Of a stretch of 64,000 nucleotides of DNA, positions 1 to 10,300 are shown one piece after another. The stretch lies in assembly GCF_024362695.1 (NCBI RefSeq), contig NC_065407.1:15190001-15254000 (forward strand), written 5' to 3'. Made by a program: the position numbers and the translations under genes. The notes beneath the pieces were generated by a model. That model had not been told where the DNA came from, did not search any database, and was given only the letters and a program-made list of their open reading frames with translations. This DNA comes from Pectinophora gossypiella (lineage: Eukaryota > Arthropoda > Insecta > Lepidoptera > Gelechiidae). Numbering within the stretch: position 1 is the first letter of the stretch; the number at the start of each line of letters is the position of its first letter.

Positions 1-146
1 TTGGACAATCAGGTGATCAGTCTGTAATGTCCTAATCAAACTAGGGATCACAAAGTGATTTTTGTGATTTTTCCCCACCGGGATTCGAACCCGGGACCTC
101 CGGATCGTGAGCACAACGCTCAACCACTGGACCACGGAGGCCGTTG
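1..146 (-). repeat. tRNA-headed SINE (family I), 5' part
   Basis: Reading the minus strand from about 145, there is a tRNA-like head with a B box (GGTTCGAATCC type) and then the SINE body toward position 1, where the window cuts it. It meets the next, oppositely oriented SINE body almost head to head. The tRNA resemblance is to the SINE head, not a free tRNA gene, because the same head plus body recurs many times in the window. Confidence 0.85.
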
Positions 147-355
147 TAGGCTGATCACCTGATTGTCCAGAAGTAACATGATCCGTGCTTCGGAAGGCAC
201 GTCAAGCCGTTGGTCCCAGTTACTACTGGTCTAAGTACGTAGTCGTTACTTGAGTCACGTCAGGGGCCTTTGGCGGCTTAATAATAATCCTGACACCAGG
301 GTTGATGAGGTTGGTCATCCACCTCACAACCCACACGATAGAAGAAGAAGAAGAT
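147..355 (+). repeat. SINE family I body and tail
   Basis: This holds the family body with the central block (GTGCTTCGGAAGGCACG, then AAGCCGTTGGTCCC) and the tail that runs from a GATGAGGTTGGT motif to an (AGA)n end. It lacks its own tRNA head and abuts the inverted head at 72-145. Confidence 0.85.
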
Positions 356-1059
356 ATTACAGATCGATTCTTTTATATCTATGATTACTTACGTATAAAT
401 GTTATGAAAGTCTTTTAAGTTGAGCGTAGACAGTGTTAGGTGTTAGACCAGACGTGACCACTCTGTCTTGGTCCCGAGGGGATGCCGCGTACCACTGTGT
501 CTAGACTCCGTCTTAATGTTAGCCCACACACGATTAGACAGGACTTCATTATAATCTAATACCAACACTCATGACCATTACCACGAAAAAACGACGTTCA
601 ATATAGGACGTATCCTATGATTGAGATTATCAATACTACTAATAAATTCATTTCATTTCGTTTCGTTTCATTTCATAAACAGTAACCTTGGTACGATGTG
701 GGTACTTGATTCATCTTGCGATAGATGTACTTCTGACTACCTCAATTGGCATATAGTCGTGTATGTATAGTGTATATGATATTAATATATAAACTCACGT
801 TATAATCTCTAACCGGGTACGGGCAAATGAGTTCGGCAAAAACAAGCTAATTAATCGTTAAATTGTACGTAAATGTATTGTCGTAGTTATGAATTTCTTA
901 TTGAAAATACATTAATAAGTATTCAAGTAGGCAGATTCAACGGAATTCCATCTATCACGATCCCGACCATTAAACACACGATCATTTGTGCTTATTTCAA
1001 CGTCTTTAAAGCTACATACACGCTGGCCAGTTAAAAGTACACATAACCAGGTCTCTTAA
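356..1059. other. Intronic DNA, mostly unassigned
   Basis: AT-rich sequence upstream of the first visible exon. A TTTCATTTCG-type simple repeat lies near 649-676. A fragment near 690-735 (GGTACTTGATTCATCTTGCG) recurs near 14,517, 42,735 and 45,970. No exon is seen. Confidence 0.5.
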
Positions 1060-1158
1060 GGCCACATTGAAGCAATTCATCTAAAATCAGGATATCTTTT
1101 GGAGCACATATAAAAGTGCCAAATAAATGTAAAATATTTGAATTGCTTTAATGTGGCC
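1060..1158. mobile_element. Short MITE, GGCCACATTGAAGCAATT termini
   Basis: A 99-bp element with about 20-bp terminal inverted repeats; the right end reads AATTGCTTTAATGTGGCC. A second member with the same termini lies at 1658-1788. It sits about 50 bp upstream of a splice acceptor, inside the intron of the Ig gene. Confidence 0.75.
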
Positions 1159-1208
1159 GGTTGAGACCCCAATGTAGCCTTTAAAACAACATCAATTTTG
1201 TATTCCAG

Positions 1209-1362
1209 TTGGATCTAACATACAAAGTATCAAGAAACCCGTATACCCAACATCGAGCGCTGCGGATCCTGAACCCTGGTCTGGAGCTGACTGGCAACTA
1301 CACATGCGTGGTGTCTACCTTCCTCGCTGAAGATGAGAGGACAAAACCCATGACTATATTTG
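1209..1362 (+). CDS. Ig gene exon (end of Ig domain 1)
   Basis: The acceptor is TATTCCAG and the donor is GTAAGC. The exon is 154 nt and leaves one base for the next codon. It encodes the F/G-strand end of an Ig domain: ALRILNPGLELTGNYTCVVS, in which the YTC cysteine is the second half of the domain disulphide. The partner cysteine must lie in an upstream exon outside the window. Confidence 0.88.
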
Positions 1363-4300
1363 GTAAGCATACGAGACCACGTCACGTTTTTCACTTGATT
1401 AGCTTAATTTATTTTTTAGCAGCGTAAATGAAAAATATTTCTCTCTAGGCTCTTTTGTTACCTTTTTTTGAACTCTTATGGTAATCCCTTTTCATCATCA
1501 CTAATTTAAGAACCACCCTCTTGTCAGTGTAGCATTCTCCATTGGTACTTTTTAGAGCAAAATAGGGCAGTGGTTTCTTTCTAGCCTTCCGCCCAGCCGT
1601 ACTCTGTCTGACGTGAGTGGGATGGCGCCCAAACAATCCCCTTTATTAATCTAAAAAGGCCACATTGAAGCAATTCATCTAAAAAGCTAAGTATATTGCA
1701 ATTTGACAATAGTTCTAAAAATAAATGCGGAACGCCAACAAATGAAAAATAGCAATTTGTTTATTATGAGAATTGCTTCAATGTGGCCGATGACCCCCAG
1801 GTCATCGACCTCGTAACAAGCTTTGTATTTTACATAGACGATCCCAACTTGCTAGGAACCTTATATCCGTAAAACGACATCGTCAAAATGTGTTGCAATG
1901 TTGAGCATTATGAAAAGCTTCAACCGCAGGCTCTGTAAGCAATAATAGGTTGCGTCAACTGAGATGGAGCGGAAATTAGTCTGAGCAAGTTTAAGCGAGG
2001 TGCATTTCTGCGCGGTCTTATGTTACGTACACACATTTTGTACGGTGCAAATTCGAACTAGGAACATCAATCATTACATCGCAAGGTTTAACGATCTTCT
2101 ATCGTGTGTGTTGTGGGGTGGATTACCAACCTTATCAACCCTGGTGTCAGGGTTACTATTGAGCCGCCAAAGGCCCCTGACATGACTCATGTAACGACTA
2201 CGTACTTATATTAGTAAGAAGTAACCGGGACCAACGGCTTAACGTGCCTTCCGAAGCACGGATCGTCTTACTTTCGCATAATCAGGTGATCAGCCTGTAA
2301 TGTCCTAACCAAACTAGGGATCACAAAGTCATTTTTGAGATATGTCCCCACCGAGATTCGAACCCGGAACCTCCGGATTGTGAGCCCAACGCTCAACTAC
2401 TGGGCCACGGAAGCTGTTAAGTTTACGCCGAGTTTAGCGATGATGATCAGAATCCCTGGCCTGTACGGAGACGGCTGTTAAATATATTTCATAAATAAAT
2501 AAAAATCATTGTTGGGTGAACTATTTTATTTATGACAATTGTTCATTGACCTATTAATTTGATTTATTCAATTTTAACATGACCACGATAAAAGCAAACA
2601 AAATCACGATTAGTCCAATAATATTATTGAATGTCCTTCCTTATTTGCCAACATTAATAAAAACGAAAGTATGAAATAAGTTGACTCGAAAGAAACGAGA
2701 ATCAAAATTATAATTCATAATGGACAAATTGTAATTATTTTGCCGTATAAAAGCTACAACAAAGGTAGAGCCAAGCTAATGGAATACAAATGGCCATTTT
2801 GCTTATACGATAAAATCCATAAATATTTGAAGCGTTTTTACCAGATGCATAAAGAAACTGGAAAGGACAAATTCGGTACAATAACTGCGTACTTCTTTTA
2901 CGCAACCCTCCTCACATAACATAGATAGAAGGTAAAGCATAGGTTACACTCACAGAAAGTATAAAAGTTGGCCAACCCAGGGAGATCGGGTTGCTCCCCC
3001 CCCCCCTATTTAAGGCTTCCCCGAGTAAGTATCAGAATGAGTCCAAAGTGCTATTTAAGATTTTCTGAAGACGTTTTGGAACCGTGATCAAACCATAATA
3101 ATGGTTTATCATAGCGAAATATGGGTCCCTGTAGGTATCTACAGGAATATGGGTTTATCATGGCGAATTATGGGCCCCTGTAAGTGTCTACAGGAATATG
3201 GGTCGCCGTAGGTATCTACAGGAATATGGGTTCAAATGCTATGTATAGTAAATTAGTTTCAGTTAATCTTTTTTTGCAGTGACTTATTGTAAATTTTCCG
3301 GAAATGTCATCAACTGCTTTGCCAGCTCTCACCAGGTACAAAATACGAGACAACAGGCCTGAGGATGACCAATTGGGCGCGAAAGATCAGGGCGTCGTCT
3401 GAGAGGATTATATTTGAAAGATCTAATCGACCCTAGCGGGTCGATAGCGATAGGCGTTGAATGAGGGGAATCGTCGACCACACCGGCATGGGGTCGGTAT
3501 CGGGGTTCTAAAGTGTTTTTCGTCGCGAGCTTATTGGCCGCCTCCATGGTCTTCGGGATCGTATATTATGTATTCAGTTAAAGAGTGATAAGATTTTTTA
3601 ACTATAATGACATGATTGCTCCTTCCACGGAACACTACATCTGTGATGTTTATGCGATATCTATTACTGTTCGCGTGATCGTAGTCCGTTGTATTTTCTT
3701 AGACGTACCTTTTTAAGCGAATACTGCAATTTGATGACATCTACATTAAAAGCTCTGGTTTGAGTTATTTATTAAAGGTAGCCTTTAAAAAAAGTGACGA
3801 GCGATTGTCTAGATTTATACTATTGTTTCTTCTATTCCTTTTGACTTTACTAACTCCTCTCCTTTACCACGGGCATAAGTTTGTACTGGTATGTAATTGT
3901 TCAGTACAAACAGGTTTTGAACTTATCCATTATTATCTTACATATTAAAAGCTAAAGGTCACTGACTGACTCACTCGTCACGAACTCTCAGAAACTACAA
4001 GTGCCTGACTCAAATATTGCATGGAGGTTCCTTTCAGGACGTAAGCACTTACTAAGAAGGTATTTTGCGAAATTTTGCTAAGGGGGTAAAAAGGTACAAA
4101 AACTTATAGAAGTTCTGATTCCGGGGAGGCTTGCTCCTTGCCACATCCCAACCCACTATGTTATTATACAAAAAAAAAGCTGTTATCCACGACTCCGTTC
4201 AATTTCAACCCTACTATTAAAACTCTATAGTTTTCGTTCGTTTCATTGTAATCAAACGGAAGTGACATACCCTGCCCACCCACTTTGGTTCGCATGTTCC

Positions 4301-7300
4301 ACCACGCTGCTTCAGTTTGGGTTGGTGGAGGCGATTTACGAATTGTAGCTGGGACCGTGCCTTCCGAAGCATATTACTTTCTCGCACAATCACGCGGTTC
4401 AGTCTGCAATGTTCATAAAAAAGTCTGCAAAAAATTCACAGACAGACAGACAGTCTCTAAAGGGTGATTTTGACAGTGTTTCCACCGGAAATCAAACACG
4501 GATCTCCGGAACGTATACCCTAACATTAGACCATTATGTGTAAGGTTGATAATACTTTACTACTATTTATACCATTTATACTATATTTGTACCATTCAGA
4601 GGCGGAGGACAGGAGTCTTAGTACAGCTTTGAAATAGACTACTTTGGGCGCCATCCCACTCGCGTCAGACAGAGTACTGCAGGGCGGAAGGCAGGAGGGA
4701 AACCACTGTCCTATTTTTCCCTAAAAAGTAGCATGGAGAATGCTACACCAACAAGATGGTGGTTCTTAAATTATATCCCACGCCTCAATGAGCTTTCTGT
4801 TAGACCAAAGTGACAGGTGGTGAGCCGTATCGCCGTCTGTAATGAATGAATGATAGAATCAATGTTTATTTCGGATTTGGATCCATAGCTGTTAGTAGTT
4901 ATAATGCTCGAGCCAACTGTGTTACTGAAATCTTTGTAATGCATTACAAAAATGATATTTTTTCCGCAGTTCCAGAGAGGAGATTCGACATGATCCAGGA
5001 TAGATTGGGCGACGGATATCTGAACATCATTTGTTCAGCCGAGGGCGTTTTCCCTAAACCAGAGCTTGTTATTCTAGCCGGCAACAGGTTGGTACAGAAA
5101 AAGCCAGTTTCTTTTCCTATTATTAGCTTAGTACTTGGTTAATCACGATTATTAGGTATTATTAAACAGAACGACTATTTCAGTACAGTTAGTGATTACG
5201 TATATTTCATATATTTTACATCATATTTTATTCATTCTTTTCATGCTTGAATCACCTGTTTGTCCGGAAAAGTAAGATGATTCCGTGCTTCGGAGGACAC
5301 GTTAAGCCGTTGGTCCCGGCTATTAGCCGTAAAAACACCTCCACCAACCCACATTGGAGCAGCGTGGTGAAGTATGCTCCATACCCCCTCCGGTTGATTG
5401 AGGGGTGGCCTGTGCCCAGCAGTGGGACGTATATAAGCAGTTTATGTATATTTTATTCGCAACCTACCAATAATAAAACGGTTCCTATGCAAACAGCAAT
5501 ATATTTTACAAGAAACAAAAGGCAAAGTCATTATCAAAAAGAAAAACAAGGAATAAAAAACTATATCAAAGAGGTAAAATTCAATGCACACATTTCATAG
5601 ATCTAGACACGCGGTCGCGTGTCAAGCCAAGTTCAAGGAACAGAACTGGCGAGCCGCACCGTGTGTAATATTACACGAACCATTTGGAGCCACTTTTGAC
5701 CCCCTCATAAATCAAAAACTATTTCACATAATCGTATCAAATTTGGCTTATATATTGAGACTAACGAGATACATATGTGTTCTAAATTTCATAGGCTTAT
5801 CTCAAACGGTTATTTAGATATTAATGTCCAAAAATCCTCATTTTTATCATTGACTGACTGACTGACCTATAGATCAAAATTCTAACCCAGTTCCAGATGA
5901 CCTAGAGAGTTAAAATTTGGCATGCAGATAGGTAGTTAGATGAATACAAAGGAAAAAATATAAAACTGACAATTTTTAAATATTTAGATTCTATTATGAA
6001 CGCTTAACTAAAATACCTAATGAAGAATGTTACTAAGTATGCCAAATCGCTTGAAATGATGTCTCAGTAAAGTCTGAACGTATACAAATACACTGGTTTT
6101 TGTTGTAGTCAAAAATACTTAGAAGTTTTGATTTTATAGGCACTCAAAGTTTCGAAAAATACCGAGTCCCGCTAACAGTCACGTGACCGGTTGTGACGTC
6201 ACAACGCGCCGCGCGGGCCGCGGCCCGCATAGTAGGTATTAAGTCGCCAGCAGTTATAGTAGTAGCTTGCGCAGTATTTTGTTGTTTTCGTCCTAATAAT
6301 AGTAAATATTATTCGATTAATAAAATGGATGAAGGATTCGAAAAAGGGCAATCGGATAATCTACCTGAATTCCCTATATGGATGAATGGTTGCGCATTAT
6401 TTGTCAACAAATAGTGATTTTATTGCCACCGAAACGCGAGGAATAAAAATGCAATTGTGAGTGAACTTTCCGTGCTACTACTTATGCTTAATAGTTTATT
6501 CTAAATTGTTTTATCAAAACAAAATAGACACAGACAAGCGCCATCTAGCGGAAACCTATTGTAACAATTTAGTGGCTAGCTGGCTGCGTCCATATTTTTT
6601 ATGATAGGAAATTGTAAAGTAGTAACCAAAAGAACCAACAGATGGCGCTGTTAACCAACGCCAAATAAATAGAGATACAAAATGGAGTAACGACGAAGGA
6701 CGCATTTTATTTTCCCGCTCCCTAATAATTAGTATATTGAACAAAGTCATATCTATAATCTATTTCTTCAGTAGGCTTAGTCTACAATACATTATCTTAT
6801 GTTATAAGAAGATATTTTATGTTATACTGTTACTTATAAATAAATTCAGGACTGACCATTGAACTTGGCACCCATTTAGATCTCACTTCTTTTGTCGTTG
6901 AAGTCAACAACCAAAGCATTTATCATTGTATTGAACTTGGCTGTCATTTCACATTTATGTTTTTGATTGGATAATATTTTACAATAGCCAAATTCGCGGC
7001 ACGAAATACATCTGTCAAAATACGAAAGCCAGTCTTGTGACGTTCACATCAGTCGAGATAAAGCCGATCGATTGTATCTAGATACACTACAATACAAACG
7101 AAATATATTTCATTGAAATAAAGGAAGTAAAGAATAAAACTACGTTCTATATTATTTAATTCAGGCAACTAAGGCCCATGCAACATATACCTTAACCTAA
7201 GAATAATATCTCTCTCTTTATTTAAGAGCTGCGCTCTTGTCGGTGGAGTAATCGCCATTACTCCATAGATAGGGCGTGTAGAACGGTGGTTGCCTTCCGT

Positions 7301-10300
7301 TCCGCAGTACACCGACCAATTTCTCAATCGGTGATGTTCTAGCTAGAGCCCTACCAGAATCCATTTCCTCGGCCTCAAACTAGTACTGATACCGCTGCTG
7401 CCCGGCATCAGGGGTGCTCTTTTGAAGTAGCGGCGCCTATTCGCTACGTCACAAGATCGTCATAGAACCTAAGTAGCATTTAAGAATAATATACAATAAT
7501 ATAATTATAATTAAAATATTAAACTATTTAAAGAATTTATTATTCGTCTTTATTATGGAATTCATGTTCACCGAGCTTTGATTTAAAGTATATTCAACAT
7601 TTTGAAGCTAAGATAAGTATTCAATGTCAAATAGTTGGTCTTTCTGCCGACTACTAGTCTGCAACTAGTCGGTACATCTCTAGTGTGTAAGTATGCGCTA
7701 AGAAAGTTGTTATATTAGTCCCACTGACATATAACACGGTGTAATTCAATTATCGAATTCTAATAGTCGAATAGGGCGCTACAACGGATAAAGTTTCCAA
7801 CTCGCCAAATCGGTTCCCAAATACTCTTGAACACTCAGTTGGACGTGCCTTGATCATGGAAATATACGTTGTTTTAATGTGATCGGATCCGCTTCTTCTT
7901 AGCTAACGTGTGGGTTATGAGGTGGATTGCCAACCTTATCAACCTTCAGGGTTATTATTGAGCCGCCAAAAGACCCTGACATGACTCATGTACCGACTCC
8001 GTGCTTTACATCAGTAAGTACATTAATAACCGGGACCAACGGCTTAATGTTCCTTCCGAAGCACGGGTCAACCCAAATTCGCTAAAGTAGATAAATGGAT
8101 ATTTTCCCAGTTAGCAGATTAATTGTATTTATATTTTTTATTAATGTAACGACTACGTACTTACATGAGTAAGTAATAACCGGGACCAACGGCTGTCCAA
8201 GTTGGCTGACCAAGTGCCTTCCGAAGCACGGATCATCTTACTTTTTGAACAATCAGGTGATCAGTCTGTAATGTCCTAACCAAACTAGGGATCACAAAAT
8301 GATTTTTGCGATTTGTCCCTACCGGGATTCGAACCCGGGTCCTCCGGATCGTGAGCACAACCCTTAACCACGGAGGCCGTTTTCGAAAGTGAGACACTGA
8401 CAAATCGATTTCTAGACTTAAAATAATGGTATAAAACAACATGCAATACGTACGTACGGTCACGAGCATTAATATGTATACACTTTGGTACCATGTCACA
8501 TTAACTTTTTTGACAAATGTAACTGTAAGTCGCACAAAATGGCAAATATGTTAGTGCGACAGAGTCCTAAAGTGGGTACATTATAATATTGCTCATGACT
8601 GTACGTACGAGTACAAAAAGCTGATTTCGGTTTAGACGAAATTAGGTAAGGAGATAGTTTGTGACATATAGAACAACAACATAACTTTTATCCCGAAACT
8701 CGACCCCTTCGGGGATGAAAAGGGAACGGCAAAAACTCAACAAGCTTGAAAGTATTATTATTTTTAATTTATTTCGAACATAAATTTAAGCCTTTAGTGA
8801 CAGTTATTCCGTAGAGAGGATATAGTCGGCTGAGTTTTTCTTTTTTAAAGCACTTGTAAAACAAAGCGTTCACTAATCGGTTACCATCGCAATATATTCC
8901 CTTAAATCCCTTTCACCTTGGAGTTAGACTAAATAATTCGGATGCCTCAGGAAAGTTGGCTAACAACCCAACATCGGAGGAGTGCATACCCGGCCGGATT
9001 TAGTCCTCCCGATGGCATTCGGACTATCTCTAAGCCTTCTATTGGACCCAAAAGTATATATTATTTAGTCGTATAATGTCGTCGAGATGAGATTTTCCAG
9101 ATATAATCTGCCAGCGTCTGCAACTGGATATTTGATTTGTAATCTTATTACTATATGTAGAGTGCACAAGATTGATCACGTTAGATGTTCGAAGGAAAGC
9201 AATCGAGTCTGAAATTCTCAATTTTGAGAAATTTAATCATACCAATGTGACTAGAAGTAAAATTTATTTAGGTATTTGGAAGAAAAATCTGTGCGACTAA
9301 ATTTTTTTCTTTTCTTATAAAAGTACATGTGACTTTATCAAAAGAAATAGGTACCTATATTCTTGTCTGTTTAGTAAATTAAACTGTTGACTTTTTGTAA
9401 TTTTTCTTTTGTTACTTACTTTTTTCTCAACTAAGAGTAAGACCTTGCGAAATGGCGTAGAACAAAAAACATCTAGAAAACATTGACAAGATAACTTTGA
9501 TAATTACGTCTAATGCCTAAATGATTATCCTCCGCCGACCCGCAGTCGAGCAGCGTGGTAGAGTATGCTCCATACCAGTTGATTGAGGGGAGGTTTATGC
9601 CCAACGGGCGTATATAGGATGTTGAAGTTATGCAACATAAAACATAAACAGCCTATACGGGGCACAGGCCTTAACTCAATCAACCCTTCTTGGGGGTGGG
9701 GGGGGGTGTATGTATTATACTCCACCGTGATGATAATTAAAAAAAAATATGATTACTTAAAAGTTGTTTGCTCCAATCATCATCATCATCAGCTCATTAA
9801 CGTCCCCACTACTGGGGCACGGGCCTTCCCTATGGATGGATAGGGAGATCGGGCCTTAAACCATCACGCAGGCCCAGTGCGGATTGATGGTTATTAACGA
9901 CTGCTAATGCAGCCCGGAACAACGGCTTAACGTGCCCTCCGAAGTACGGAGGAGCTCGAGATGACAACTTTTTTTTGTGGTCACCCGTCCTATGACCGGC
10001 CTTTGCGAAAGTTGCTTAACTTCAACAATCGCAGACCGAGCGCGTTTACCGCTGCGCCACCGAGCTCCTCATAACCAATATAACCAGTTTGCTCCAATAT
10101 AACTTGGCTTTCCTTTCTCTAGTTTTATTGTTGTTTAATTTAGCTATCTGTTGTCTACAGGCCACTTCACGCAAAATCCCAGATAAAGCTGATCAACGAC
10201 CGATACACAGCTGTGACAAGCTCCATAGTCAAAATAGACTCACTACCGCCGACGGTGGAGATTCTATGCGACATGCACGTACCTTTAGCGAACTACTTCA

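Noticed and set aside
72..145. Genuine tRNA gene
   Set aside because: The tRNA-like stretch is followed by the same body and tail as at 2094, 38,383, 39,919 and 59,032, so it is a SINE head. The acceptor stem does not pair.
8233..8535. 100-codon and 69-codon minus-strand ORFs
   Set aside because: They cover the tRNA head of a SINE and repeat family H; chance frames.
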